From Nakamurella sp. A5-74 (lineage in GTDB: Bacteria > Actinomycetota > Actinomycetes > Mycobacteriales > Nakamurellaceae): DNA of 64,000 bases. Positions within the stretch are counted from its first letter, which is position 1. The number at the start of each line of letters is the position of its first letter. A program made the position numbers and the translations under genes. Under the pieces are notes generated by a model. It ran no database searches. It saw nothing but the letters and a program-made list of their open reading frames with translations, and was not told where the DNA came from. Of the stretch, positions 41,190-48,898 are shown in pieces. The stretch spans positions 2,976,001 to 3,040,000 of the forward strand of contig NZ_CP159218.1 of the NCBI RefSeq assembly GCF_040438885.1. Reading direction: 5' to 3'.

Positions 41190-41226
41190 CGAGAGCCCCC
41201 GCCAACCCCCCGTGCGGGGGCTCTCG
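41190..41226 (+). terminator. Rho-independent-type terminator hairpin
   Basis: CGAGAGCCCCCGC and GCGGGGGCTCTCG pair perfectly over 13 bp around an 11-base loop, 18 bp after the stop of the 40692 gene. There is no U-run, as is usual in high-GC actinobacteria. Confidence 0.75.
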
Positions 41227-41307
41227 CTTGCCCTGGCGCTGTGTCCGGTGGCGTCGGTCGGCGCCTTAGACAAGCGGTGACTAGGCTCCGACGATGGGGA
41301 ACGAACG

Positions 41308-41826
41308 ATGAGGAAGTACATCGGCGCAGTCCTGGCCGCGGGGCTGCTGGTCGCCGGCTGCGGCGCCAGCTCCTCCAACACGCCCGTTGCGGTCGTCCCC
41401 AGTGGCCCCACTGTGGGCGTCGTGGGACAGGCAACCACCTACTCCTCCGGCCAGGGCACAGCTGCGATCACGGTGCACAGCTTCGCGTGGAAAAAGTCCA
41501 GCGGGGACACCTCGGGCGTGGGGAGCGCAGCGAAGAACGGTAGCTACCTGGTCGCGGACGTGACGGTGGAGGGGCTCACCGGATCCGTCAGCGTGAACCC
41601 GTTGTATCTCAGCGCGCGGGATGAGGAGGGGCGGAGTGCTGGCGACTTCGGCGCTGAGCTTGGTTCGTTCAGACCCAGCCTTGACAGTGGAACTGTGACG
41701 CCGGGGCGGAAGATGCGCGGACTGGTGGCGTGGGATGTGGATCCGACTCTCGGATGGGAAGTGGAGCTGCTCTCGGTGCGCGATGCGGTCCTGGTGTCGT
41801 GGAAGGCGCCGAACCCGCCAGCCTGA
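41308..41826 (+). CDS. DUF4352-like lipoprotein of element 2
   Basis: This 172-residue lipoprotein has the signal peptide MRKYIGAVLAAGLLVAGC with a lipobox, a short Ser/Thr linker and an Ig-like DUF4352-type domain (YLVADVTVEGLTGSVSVNP, LSARDEEGRSAGDFG, VTPGRKMRGLVAWDVDP). It matches in type, not in detail, the lipoprotein at 37046 in element 1. Element-borne lipoproteins of this kind can act in superinfection exclusion; that role is inferred. It lies 137 bp after the terminated upstream gene and so has its own promoter. Confidence 0.8.
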   Translation: MRKYIGAVLAAGLLVAGCGASSSNTPVAVVPSGPTVGVVGQATTYSSGQGTAAITVHSFAWKKSSGDTSGVGSAAKNGSYLVADVTVEGLTGSVSVNPLYLSARDEEGRSAGDFGAELGSFRPSLDSGTVTPGRKMRGLVAWDVDPTLGWEVELLSVRDAVLVSWKAPNPPA

Positions 41827-41867
41827 TCGTCGCCCAGGACGTCGGTGTCCCGCCCTAGGTTCGGCAC

Positions 41868-42101
41868 ATGGATGCCAACCGCCTGCCCCAGTTCGGCATC
41901 AACGAGGGTACCTATGTGACGCTGGCGCCGGCGGATCACACGGGCGTCTGCTGGGCGGCGGCGATCGGTCGGGCATCTAGAGGGCAATCGCAGGACTCCG
42001 CTGAGGTGATCGTCGACCGGGCGCTGGGGATGATCGCCGACGGGACTGCCAGCTGCATCTGTTCCAGACCCGGGGCCCACAGACGGCGCCCGAGGCATTA
42101 A
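41868..42101 (+). CDS. Possible small hypothetical protein
   Basis: This 77-codon frame, MDANRLPQFGINEGTYVTLA with VCWAAAIGRA and a Cys-Arg-His-rich tail, follows the lipoprotein by 41 bp. It has no homology that I recognise. The tail (CSRPGAHRRRPRH) looks non-natural, so the true gene may be shorter or this may be spurious. Confidence 0.35.
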   Translation: MDANRLPQFGINEGTYVTLAPADHTGVCWAAAIGRASRGQSQDSAEVIVDRALGMIADGTASCICSRPGAHRRRPRH

Positions 42102-42111
42102 GCGATCAGCT

Positions 42112-42603
42112 CTACACTCCGTCGGACCTCGGAGCGACTTGCGCTGTGCTAGTGCTCGGGAGAGCACTTGACTCGACGCTGGGCTTTCCCTTGACCATCA
42201 ACTCACCGTGCTGCCTCCATAGCTCTAGGTCAACGACCACTTGGTCCATGAATTGGAGGTAGTGAACGTCGTCGCCCTTTCCGGTGATGTTCGATAGCCC
42301 AATGAGCGAACTCGTTGCATGCGCCACCTGTTTCCGTCGTTTGTTCTTGACCCAGGAGAGCCGGTTGTGAGCTGCAGTTAGATCAGATGCGTGTCTCCGA
42401 AGCGCGGCGCTCGCTTCGGTCAACTTGTCCTTGTCGCGGACATCCGCTGGAGTCGCGGTGATGAGGTTCGAGTAGAAGATCAGGTCGGCGTCGATCCGAC
42501 CAACGACTGCTCGAAACTCAAGCCGTGGGTCAGCAAGCAAAGTCTTCGACAGGTAGGAGACTGCCGCCACAACGATGCCGAGGAACCACAACCAGAACTC
42601 CAT
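42112..42603 (-). CDS. Hypothetical membrane-anchored helical protein
   Basis: This 163-residue protein starts at the ATG at 42603 (MEFWLWFLGIVVAAVSYLSK). One N-terminal membrane helix is followed by a long helical cytoplasmic part (AALRRHASDLTAAHNRLSWV) and a Ser/Thr tail. Base composition is clearly less GC-rich than the chromosome, which suggests recent acquisition. Function is unknown; small anchored helical proteins at the cargo end of satellites can be anti-phage or exclusion factors, but nothing here proves it. Confidence 0.6.
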   Translation of the reverse strand: MEFWLWFLGIVVAAVSYLSKTLLADPRLEFRAVVGRIDADLIFYSNLITATPADVRDKDKLTEASAALRRHASDLTAAHNRLSWVKNKRRKQVAHATSSLIGLSNITGKGDDVHYLQFMDQVVVDLELWRQHGELMVKGKPSVESSALPSTSTAQVAPRSDGV

Positions 42604-42675
42604 GGTCGATGACCCAACCACAACCCCCGCTGGTGCACGTCAGCGGGTCAATCTATCACGTTCCCGCACACACTC

Positions 42676-43095
42676 TCAGGGGTAGACGAGGCGGACTCGA
42701 TCGACTTTGCCGCCAGGTCTGATGGTCGCTACGAAGGGTCCGGGCACTCTGTGACCCCATCGGAAGATCGCTACCTGGGCGTCGATGAGTGAGTTCAACA
42801 TCTGCAGCCCGGTGAAGTTTCCATGAGGAAAAGCGAACACACGAGCGTCGTGCATGTAGATCGTGCGGGCCTCGGCCTCCCGTTTCGCAACCCTGTGGTC
42901 CTTCGTGATGATCAGCTCGCCTTGCCTAGTGGCATCGGCGATCCACGGAGGGTCAGCTAGCCGTTGTCCGGCGTGTTCGCCGTACCTCTCGCGCATGGTC
43001 ACCAAGTCCCAGCCCGCGCGACGTAGTCCATCCGGGATATCGTGGGCACCCATGCTGCGGTCAATGAAAAACCGCGGACCAAGTGCACCATCCAC
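42676..43095 (-). CDS. PIN-like toxin (VapC45/DUF5615-like)
   Basis: This 139-residue protein resembles the PIN-like nuclease toxins. FFIDRSMGAHDIPDGLRRAG carries the first acidic residue, WIADATRQGELIITKDHRVA the second cluster, and HGNFTGLQMLNSLIDAQ a C-terminal helix, as in the VapC45/PIN_8 group. Such toxins cut RNA. It begins 5 bp after the stop of the DUF433-type gene on the same strand, so the two form a toxin-antitoxin pair. Confidence 0.75.
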   Translation of the reverse strand: MDGALGPRFFIDRSMGAHDIPDGLRRAGWDLVTMRERYGEHAGQRLADPPWIADATRQGELIITKDHRVAKREAEARTIYMHDARVFAFPHGNFTGLQMLNSLIDAQVAIFRWGHRVPGPFVATIRPGGKVDRVRLVYP

Positions 43096-43099
43096 CGTG

Positions 43100-43852
43100 T
43101 CAGGCCGCTTTGACGAGGTTCTGAACCGCGAGCTTTGTCAGGTCGAAGTCACGGGCTACTGATCCGACGTCCTCGCCGGCTTGGACTCGGCTGAGGATGT
43201 CCGCGACTCGGACACCCGTTTGGGCGACGGTCGGTTGACCCCAGTTGATGTCTGGGGTGACCGTGACCTCGACACCTCGGTACTGAGGCAGCGCGATCGA
43301 TCGGACCCAGCCCTGCTCATACGTGATCGTCTGCAGATACTGCTCGACCACCTCGACAAACACTGCTTGTCGATTGCGGATGACGACGAGCTGTCCCATC
43401 GGGCTGTCAGGGTTCTCAACCCCGTAGTGGTAGAGCAGCTCACTGCCGTCTGTCTTGAGACGCTCGCTGGCTAGCGCCGCTGCGATCCCCATTTCAACGG
43501 AGAGCTCCTGCAGTGCGGGACGGATCCGCTGCATAGGCACCCCCGACCGACGAAACGCGTTCAGCACGTAGGTCTCGGCAAGACCAGTGAATGGGACGAC
43601 GGGAAGCCTGCCAGTCCCGGTGGTGGTAATCAGCGGCTCAACCGCAGTAACGACCTGTCCGACTGGTGTCCGGTACGTGTACCCCCGAGCCCATCGGTGA
43701 ACGGTCGACGGAGTGGTGTCGACGATTCGCGCGGCCTCGCTCAAGGTGTACAGCGGCACCTCGTACGCACTAGCGGGAGGTCGGTCGCGGGTCACCGTTC
43801 CAACGGTAGACGGTGCCACCGTCAGTCTCTGGGATCGGCGCGGCCCGTTCAT
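43100..43852 (-). CDS. DUF433-domain antitoxin with HTH
   Basis: This 250-residue protein has an N-terminal MerR-like HTH (YTLSEAARIVDTTPSTVHRW), a central domain (FTGLAETYVLNAFRRSGVPM) and a C-terminal DUF433 domain with the signature P-T-V-A-x-T-G-V-R-V-A-D-I-L and GEDVGSVARDFDLT. DUF433 proteins are antitoxins of PIN-like toxins. The ATG at 43852 overlaps the preceding gene by four bases; a later GTG could be the true start. It likely represses its own pair through the HTH. Confidence 0.82.
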   Translation of the reverse strand: MNGPRRSQRLTVAPSTVGTVTRDRPPASAYEVPLYTLSEAARIVDTTPSTVHRWARGYTYRTPVGQVVTAVEPLITTTGTGRLPVVPFTGLAETYVLNAFRRSGVPMQRIRPALQELSVEMGIAAALASERLKTDGSELLYHYGVENPDSPMGQLVVIRNRQAVFVEVVEQYLQTITYEQGWVRSIALPQYRGVEVTVTPDINWGQPTVAQTGVRVADILSRVQAGEDVGSVARDFDLTKLAVQNLVKAA

Positions 43853-44067
43853 AGCGCAGACCTATCGAACGGCGCATCTCCGACGCGGTAGTCCGGGAGA
43901 TCGTCGACGTCGAGACCGCGCGCGTCAGCCCACCGTTGCCGATCGGTCAGGAACGCGGCGTAGCCCGCTTCCCAAGCTGCGGCGGACAGGCTCAGCGGGT
44001 CCGGTGTGTAAGCCTGCAGGTTCTCGGGCAGGGCGCTCGATCCGGTGTGGTGGTCGCGGCGCTTCAC
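43849..44067 (-). CDS. Small conserved partner of TerS
   Basis: This 72-residue protein, MKRRDHHTGSSALPENLQAY at the start and DVDDLPDYRVGDAPFDRSAL at the end, with a central WEAGYAAFLTDRQRWADARG helix. The ATG overlaps the terS stop by four bases. The same terS-plus-partner pair is present as pseudogenes at 53685-54046. That conserved pairing suggests a joint role in packaging, but the function is unknown. Confidence 0.7.
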   Translation of the reverse strand: MKRRDHHTGSSALPENLQAYTPDPLSLSAAAWEAGYAAFLTDRQRWADARGLDVDDLPDYRVGDAPFDRSAL

Positions 44068-44414
44068 TGCGCCGGCCGCAGGGAGTAGACGCCACGCGTC
44101 GGCCGGGACTGCAGCCGGCCGTCGTCACCGGTCGGGACTCGCAGCGCAGCGAACATGCGGGCCAGGGCGATGCGCTGCTGCCTTAGCTCGACGAGCGCAG
44201 GGTGCACTCGGACGCCCTGGGACGACTCCGACATCAGCCCGTCGGTGGTGAGCTGCACCTGTAGGGCGTCGCAAGAGTCGAGGGTGCGGCAAGCCTCGGT
44301 CAGCAGAGCCATCTCCTGGGCGGCCAGCTCGTAATCGTCCGTCAGCGCGCGCCACAGATCCTTACCGGATCGGGCCAGATCGGCCGGCGGACGGGGTGGT
44401 GAGGTGCCTGTCAC
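44064..44414 (-). CDS. terS: Phage terminase small subunit, P27 family
   Basis: This 116-residue protein has the P27 pattern: GKDLWRALTDDYELAAQEMA, LLTEACRTLDSCDALQVQL, VRVHPALVELRQQRIALARM. P27 small terminases recognise the packaging site and recruit the large subunit. No large terminase is encoded in the element, so if active it would redirect a helper phage's packaging machinery, as SaPI-type satellites do. The next gene overlaps it by four bases. Confidence 0.82.
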   Translation of the reverse strand: MTGTSPPRPPADLARSGKDLWRALTDDYELAAQEMALLTEACRTLDSCDALQVQLTTDGLMSESSQGVRVHPALVELRQQRIALARMFAALRVPTGDDGRLQSRPTRGVYSLRPAQ

Positions 44415-44517
44415 GGGGTTCTCCTGATGGTTGAGGGCGGATCGCTTCGGCTTCGGAGAGAGATTGGGCCTATCTCCGCCGGTGCTCTGGGGGTTGCCGA
44501 CCGGGTACTCCGGGTGG

Positions 44518-44550
44518 GGGTGCCGCTCGACGATGAGCCGAGCGGCACCC
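44518..44550 (-). terminator. Hairpin between the 257-residue gene and terS
   Basis: GGGTGCCGCTCG and CGAGCGGCACCC pair over 12 bp with a nine-base loop. It lies just beyond the minus-strand stop at 44562, and the 147-bp gap holds no gene. It separates the early transcript from terS and the toxin-antitoxin genes. Confidence 0.7.
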
Positions 44551-44561
44551 GGCGGGATCGG

Positions 44562-45335
44562 TCAGATGCTGACAGGGAACGCGCGGTACTGATTGCGTCC
44601 ACGCTGTTCCTCGGCGGCGCGCAGCACCTGGTGCTCGGCGTCGATCGCTCGGAGCCTGCGCTGCACCTCAGCCCCATCTGCCAGGGCCAGGGTGATGCCT
44701 GCCCGGACGAGTGCCTGCGGTTCAGCGGTGCCGTGGTCCTCGATCTGGGCAGCGGTGAGTGCAGCCCACCGCAGGGCCAGGACGTTGCGCCTGGGCTCGG
44801 ACCAGCGCAATGCCTGTGCCATGACACCGCGCGCGGTGTTGACCGCGTCGAGCTGCGTGGCTGCTGACTGGTGTCGTCCCCATGCCTCGGCCGCCTTGCC
44901 TCCCAGTCGGAGCACTGCGTTCGGGTCCGCGGGGTCGGTGCCTCCGAGTGTCTTGGCGGCGAGGGTGATCGCAGCGGCAGCGGTGTCGACGACCACCTGC
45001 AGTGCGGCCACGACCTCGGTGGCGTGCTGCTGCAGCGCCTCGGTGAACCGCTCGACCGCCAGGGCCTCGACCTGATCGGCACCGTTGATCTGGGCGAACT
45101 GGTAGGCGACTGCGGCGTGCTGCACCGCGGGATCTTCGAACGGGTTGCGGCCTGCGTCCAGTGCGGCGAGGACGGTCGTCGGCATCTCCGAGCCTTGGCC
45201 TCGGAGTTGGCCGGCTGCTGTCGTGACGCGGGTGTGCAGCTCGGCGGCTGCGGTCAGGCTGGCGGGCAGCTCAGCGCCCGTCGCCTCGATGGTGGTCAGG
45301 ATGGTGCGGACGCGGGGTGCGAACGGTGCGGTCAT
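44562..45335 (-). CDS. Hypothetical Ala-rich helical protein
   Basis: This 257-residue protein is almost wholly helical and Ala-rich, without membrane segment (ALQVVVDTAAAAITLAAKTL, QRRLRAIDAEHQVLRAAEEQ). Its ATG overlaps the stop of the preceding small gene. The length and heptad-like spacing suggest a coiled-coil bundle, for example a structural or scaffold-like protein. There is no counterpart in element 1. A role in particle size control or packaging is conceivable but not shown. Confidence 0.6.
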   Translation of the reverse strand: MTAPFAPRVRTILTTIEATGAELPASLTAAAELHTRVTTAAGQLRGQGSEMPTTVLAALDAGRNPFEDPAVQHAAVAYQFAQINGADQVEALAVERFTEALQQHATEVVAALQVVVDTAAAAITLAAKTLGGTDPADPNAVLRLGGKAAEAWGRHQSAATQLDAVNTARGVMAQALRWSEPRRNVLALRWAALTAAQIEDHGTAEPQALVRAGITLALADGAEVQRRLRAIDAEHQVLRAAEEQRGRNQYRAFPVSI

Positions 45336-45517
45336 GATGCTGTCTCCTCGGTGGTGGTGGTGGCGAACAGGCCGGTCGGTGCAGGGTTGTCGTCGGGGTC
45401 CGGCGCCTCAGCCGTGGGCACGGTGAGCGTGGCGAACAACGGTTCGTCGCGGGCGAACAACCTGCGTGCGATCGCGGTCGCCTCGGCGTCGTCGGTGGTG
45501 TCGTCGTGGTCGGTCAT
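45332..45517 (-). CDS. Small acidic hypothetical protein
   Basis: This 61-residue, very acidic and Thr-rich product (MTDHDDTTDDAEATAIARRL) has ATG and stop that both overlap neighbours by four bases. Function is unknown; expression is supported by coupling. Confidence 0.6.
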   Translation of the reverse strand: MTDHDDTTDDAEATAIARRLFARDEPLFATLTVPTAEAPDPDDNPAPTGLFATTTTEETAS

Positions 45518-45720
45518 GGTGTTCCTCTCGTTGTGCCGCTCGGCTTGCTGCCGAGCGGTGGTGGGGTGCGGTCAGTGATCGCGGTTGCGCCGCAGCTCGG
45601 GCAGTAGCCGCGGCGGGGTAGGTCGGATCGGAGTGCGGCCTGCCAGACGAACCGGTTGTTTGTGCAGTCGATGGAGTGCGCTGACAGGTCAGGGTTGGGA
45701 CGGGCTGGTGCTCTGGTCAT
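45514..45720 (-). CDS. Small zinc-ribbon-like protein
   Basis: This 68-residue product from the ATG at 45720 has a Cys at HSIDCTNN and a C-P-S-C pair in RRGYCPSCGATAITD. The CxxC with upstream Cys suggests one metal site. Its start overlaps the stop of the preceding basic ORF. Function is unknown. Confidence 0.55.
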   Translation of the reverse strand: MTRAPARPNPDLSAHSIDCTNNRFVWQAALRSDLPRRGYCPSCGATAITDRTPPPLGSKPSGTTRGTP

Positions 45721-45845
45721 CGGTCGCCACCCTTGCGGGCAGTGCGGCGGGCCAAGCGGCGGCGCTGTCGTGCCTGGGCGGTGAGCAGGGATCGACGGTT
45801 GCGTTCCTTGGATCGGTGGCGCGGCCAGGTGGTCGGGCGTCTCAT
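45717..45845 (-). CDS. Small basic protein (42 residues)
   Basis: This short frame from the ATG at 45845 encodes MRRPTTWPRHRSKERNRRSL then a run of Arg/Gln/Ala. It overlaps both neighbours by four bases (ATGA), as all genes in this block do, which supports real translation. The high Arg content suggests nucleic-acid binding. Confidence 0.5.
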   Translation of the reverse strand: MRRPTTWPRHRSKERNRRSLLTAQARQRRRLARRTARKGGDR

Positions 45846-46150
45846 CGGCCCATCCCGGCGTCGGCCAGGTCGGCGAGCAGCCGCAGCGACTCGGCGAGCA
45901 GGCGGGCATCGTCAGTGCTCAGCGAGAACGGTCCGAGCTCGACAGCCGGCCCGGCGCTGTCGACCTGCACGGCGCGGGCGGGCACATTGACCCAATCGCC
46001 GGTGGCGTCGTGCTGGACAACGTGCCAATGCCCCTCAATCACTCGGCGTCCGGCGTCGAGCACACCGTCGCCAGTGAGGTCGATCCGGTCACCGCGCTCG
46101 TCGTCGAACGTGTGCGGGGTCGGGAACGTCGGGCCTTGTAGATCGGTCAT
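45842..46150 (-). CDS. Small hypothetical protein
   Basis: This 102-residue product starts at the ATG at 46150 (MTDLQGPTFPTPHTFDDERG). It has a beta-rich middle (EGHWHVVQHDATGDWVNVPA) and a C-terminal helix (ARLLAESLRLLADLADAGM). The start overlaps the Wbl gene by four bases. Function is unknown. Confidence 0.6.
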   Translation of the reverse strand: MTDLQGPTFPTPHTFDDERGDRIDLTGDGVLDAGRRVIEGHWHVVQHDATGDWVNVPARAVQVDSAGPAVELGPFSLSTDDARLLAESLRLLADLADAGMGR

Positions 46151-46440
46151 GATGCTTCCCTTCGGGTAGTTGGCGGGCGTCCGCGTCGGGGCGCTCGGAG
46201 TGCGCCTGCCCACACTCCGGCGGGCTCTCGGTTGAGATCCGCGAAGATGCGGCACTGCTCGACGGCAGGGCACCGTCCGCAGAGCGTCGCGGCGTAATCG
46301 GCCAGTTCGGTGGTGGCCGGGTCGGACCAGGTGTCCGGCTCAGAACGGCAGGGTGTCGGCCTGTCCGCGTCGGCGATGGCGTCGTGCAGCGCCCGCCATG
46401 CTGGGAGCGCGTCGGCGCGGATTCCGAGGATCGCGCTCAT
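46147..46440 (-). CDS. WhiB-like (Wbl) iron-sulfur regulator
   Basis: This 97-residue protein has the four Cys of the Wbl family: one in PTPCRSE, then C-x2-C-x5-C in TLCGRCPAVEQCRIFAD, followed by the G-V-W-A-G turn and a basic C-terminus (RAPRRGRPPTTRR) for DNA contact. Wbl proteins bind a [4Fe-4S] cluster and sigma factor region 4. Phage-borne Wbl proteins can act on host transcription and exclusion. Its ATG overlaps the ATPase stop by four bases. Confidence 0.85.
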   Translation of the reverse strand: MSAILGIRADALPAWRALHDAIADADRPTPCRSEPDTWSDPATTELADYAATLCGRCPAVEQCRIFADLNREPAGVWAGALRAPRRGRPPTTRREAS

Positions 46441-47897
46441 GCGACGGTCTCGCCTCGGATCGCCCGACCGTGGCATGGGTTGCACCGACCGTCCGTCAGC
46501 ACTTCCCGCGGATTGCCACAGTCGAAACAGGTTGTCCCAGCCCGGATGCCGGGCAGACACTTTCGGCAGGCGGGACCACGAGCAGAACCGATCAGGGCGA
46601 AGCCGGCGGGCTGCTCGCACACCGTGCAGATGGCGCTGTCGATCCTGGTTGCCGGTTCGACTGGGGTGGCGGATCTAACCGGCAGTTCCGGCTCAACCGG
46701 CTGAACCGGCTTGGTTGCTGAGCCGGTTGGGCCGCTTGAGCCAGTTGTGCCGGTTACTTCTGGGGGTCGGATCTGCATCCGGCTCCAGACCGGCACCAGA
46801 GATCCCAGGGTGTACCCGCGGGGTCCGGTGGCGTCCTGCCGGCTGGAGTTCACCTTGTACGAGGACACCAGCATCCTGCCCATCCGTTGCGCGGTGATCG
46901 CCTTCCCGAACGGGCCGTCCGATCCCCACGCTGCGGGGTGGGTGTGCTCCAGGCGGGCGAGCAGATCCGCTGTCGGGGCGAACGTCTCACCGGCGGGCCA
47001 GACGTCGGCCAGGTGCTTGAGTAGCAGCACTGCGGGCTTCTCGCGGATCATGCCGTCCTCCTTGTCCTGGTCCCACTGGTCGCGGTCGTGCACAGCCATC
47101 CGATCCACCGCTGCCGGCCACCGGCCGCCGGCCAACTCGGCGACCCGGCGCAGCGGTGACCATTTCTCCCGGAACCGCCCGGTGATCCCGGTGGGCAGTG
47201 CGGGCCGACACGTCGCTAGGTCCGTGCGGATCTCGTCGGCCCACTGCTCGATCGCCGCGGCCAGCGCGGTCGCCTGGTCCTCGATCAGCTCCCAGTCCGA
47301 GTCCTCGGCGTTGCCGTCGAGGTCGGGCAGCAGCAGCACCCGGACGATCCGAGAACGGGTGTCGTCGGGCAGGTCGGGGTTGTTCCCGGCGATCGCCACC
47401 GGCGCGTAGGTCGGCATCTCCTGCGCTTCCCAGCCGCCACCCTTGACCGGCACCAGAACGGGCCGGGATGCGCCGCGCTTGTAACCGGAGTTCAGGATGG
47501 CCAGGACGTCCCCGGTGAGCGGGTTGTCCTTCGACAGGGTGCGGTCGGCCTCGTCGATCAGCAGGGTGCGGACACCGTTCTCCAGCAGCCGCGCCAGCAG
47601 AGCTGATGACGAGATCGCGGCCATCTGCACGGGGTGCTTGCACAGCCGGCGCAGGTGCTCCAACGTCGTCGTCTTCCCGGAACCGGGCATCGGTGAGTCG
47701 AGCTGCAGCCGCGGCGTCGTGTACGTCTCCTCGGCCACCCATGTGTGCACTGCCCAGAGCGCGAGGAGATCGTGGTCCGCGTCGGACACCGTGATGATGA
47801 ACCGCGCGAGCCACTCTCTGATCTGCTCTAGTAGTACGTCGCCGCGATCATCTCGGGCCGGCGCTGCCGCGGTGAAAGCCTTGTCGTAGTCAGGCAT
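46437..47897 (-). CDS. DUF3631 ATPase/primase-helicase-like protein with zinc ribbons (element 2)
   Basis: This 486-residue counterpart of the element 1 ATPase has Walker A DSPMPGSGKTTTLE, Walker B RTLLIDEADR, APVAIAGNNPDLPDD and a C-terminal pair of zinc ribbons (CTVCE, CRKC, CFDC, CNPC). From about residue 30 to 340 it is nearly identical to its partner at 31256-32734 at protein and DNA level. The Pro/Thr linker and first 25 residues differ. It overlaps the DnaB-N-like gene by eight bases, exactly as in element 1. Confidence 0.88.
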   Translation of the reverse strand: MPDYDKAFTAAAPARDDRGDVLLEQIREWLARFIITVSDADHDLLALWAVHTWVAEETYTTPRLQLDSPMPGSGKTTTLEHLRRLCKHPVQMAAISSSALLARLLENGVRTLLIDEADRTLSKDNPLTGDVLAILNSGYKRGASRPVLVPVKGGGWEAQEMPTYAPVAIAGNNPDLPDDTRSRIVRVLLLPDLDGNAEDSDWELIEDQATALAAAIEQWADEIRTDLATCRPALPTGITGRFREKWSPLRRVAELAGGRWPAAVDRMAVHDRDQWDQDKEDGMIREKPAVLLLKHLADVWPAGETFAPTADLLARLEHTHPAAWGSDGPFGKAITAQRMGRMLVSSYKVNSSRQDATGPRGYTLGSLVPVWSRMQIRPPEVTGTTGSSGPTGSATKPVQPVEPELPVRSATPVEPATRIDSAICTVCEQPAGFALIGSARGPACRKCLPGIRAGTTCFDCGNPREVLTDGRCNPCHGRAIRGETVA

Positions 47898-48381
47898 GCG
47901 CGCTCACCCCACGCAGCCGACCGAGCGCCGCGGCGATGGCCGTCATCTCGACTCCGATCACGGTGGACACGTCGGCGACCGCACCGAGCACGGCCACCTC
48001 GCGTACACGTTCGGCAGCCTCGGCGATCGCTCGGCGAGACGACTGCTCAGTGACGCCCAGGACGTACCAGGGAAGGTGGCTCACCACCGGTACTGCAGAT
48101 GTCCTGTCGGCCAGCCACAAGGCCAATGAGCCCCGCAGGCGACCATCGGACAGCAGAGCGTGCCGCACCACGAACGCGTGCAACGTCACCTGATCCACCG
48201 GGACGTTCTCGGCAAGCATTCGACGGGCGGTTGTCAGAGCGAACCGACAACGCAGGTCGGTGAAGTCTTCGTTCGTCAGCTCGTCCAGCGCAGCCAACTG
48301 GAGCCCGGGAGCGGCCTGCAACAAAGCACCGATCACCATGTGCTCGTTCTCCAGGACGTGGTCCACCACCGCGGCCGTCAC
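47890..48381 (-). CDS. Stand-alone DnaB N-terminal-like domain protein (element 2)
   Basis: This 163-residue protein has the same length as its element 1 partner and about half the residues in common by eye: EDFTDLRCRFALTTARRMLA, ENVPVDQVTLHAFVVRHALL and GSLALWLADRTSAVP. It lacks the RecA motor of DnaB. The GTG at 48381 overlaps the previous stop. It probably serves the DUF3631 ATPase in replication. Confidence 0.75.
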   Translation of the reverse strand: MTAAVVDHVLENEHMVIGALLQAAPGLQLAALDELTNEDFTDLRCRFALTTARRMLAENVPVDQVTLHAFVVRHALLSDGRLRGSLALWLADRTSAVPVVSHLPWYVLGVTEQSSRRAIAEAAERVREVAVLGAVADVSTVIGVEMTAIAAALGRLRGVSAHA

Positions 48382-48716
48382 GCTGCACCGTCATCGGTGA
48401 GCAGTTGGAGCTGCGACGGATCGGCGGCAGCCACCAGCGGGGTCAGGCGGACCAGCACGACCGAGACCACGTCACCACGTTCGTGGGCGCGATCCACGGC
48501 GCGTTCGGCCGCGCGGGTGGTCTGGAAGGTCCGGGTCAGCGATCGAGAGCCGTTGTGCGTCCAGACGACCAGAGCGAGCGAGCGGCTAATGCGCTCCACG
48601 GCAACAGCTTCGGCACCTACACTCGAACTAGATCCGCTGCCCTGCTGATCACTGTTGTCGGAGCCGCCCGGTTGCACTGCCGGGCGGTTTCTGATGTCAG
48701 CTGGCACCCTGACCAC
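48378..48716 (-). CDS. Small conserved protein of the satellite early module (element 2)
   Basis: This 112-residue product starts with a GTG inside the wHTH gene end. A Ser/Gln-rich N-terminus is followed by ISRSLALVVWTHNGSRSLTR and AAERAVDRAHERGDVVSVVL. The last pattern parallels the element 1 gene at 30455. The fold looks like a small alpha-beta domain. Function is unknown. Confidence 0.68.
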   Translation of the reverse strand: MVRVPADIRNRPAVQPGGSDNSDQQGSGSSSSVGAEAVAVERISRSLALVVWTHNGSRSLTRTFQTTRAAERAVDRAHERGDVVSVVLVRLTPLVAAADPSQLQLLTDDGAA

Positions 48717-48897
48717 CGCCGGCGGTGGGGATCGGCCGCAACAGCTTCTGGAGTTCCAGCGGATCTACGCGAAGCAGTCGAGGGCCAACTCGATACCCCG
48801 TCAGGCGGCCGCTCGCGATGTAGCGCCTGATCGTCTTTGGGTTGCAACCGAGCTGCAGTGCAGCATCTGGCAAGGATAGAAAAGGGTGTGAAGACAC
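48697..48897 (-). CDS. Helix-turn-helix excisionase-like protein (element 2)
   Basis: This 66-residue protein starts at the GTG at 48897: SLPDAALQLGCNPKTIRRYI is the HTH and SGRLTGYRVGPRLLRVDPLE the wing. It is an excisionase/MerR-type binding fold, and the positional equivalent of 30265-30474. It is the first gene of the minus-strand early operon, directly after a large hairpin in its upstream region. It may act both as Xis and as operon regulator. Confidence 0.83.
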   Translation of the reverse strand: MSSHPFLSLPDAALQLGCNPKTIRRYIASGRLTGYRVGPRLLRVDPLELQKLLRPIPTAGGGQGAS

Positions 48898-48898
48898 G

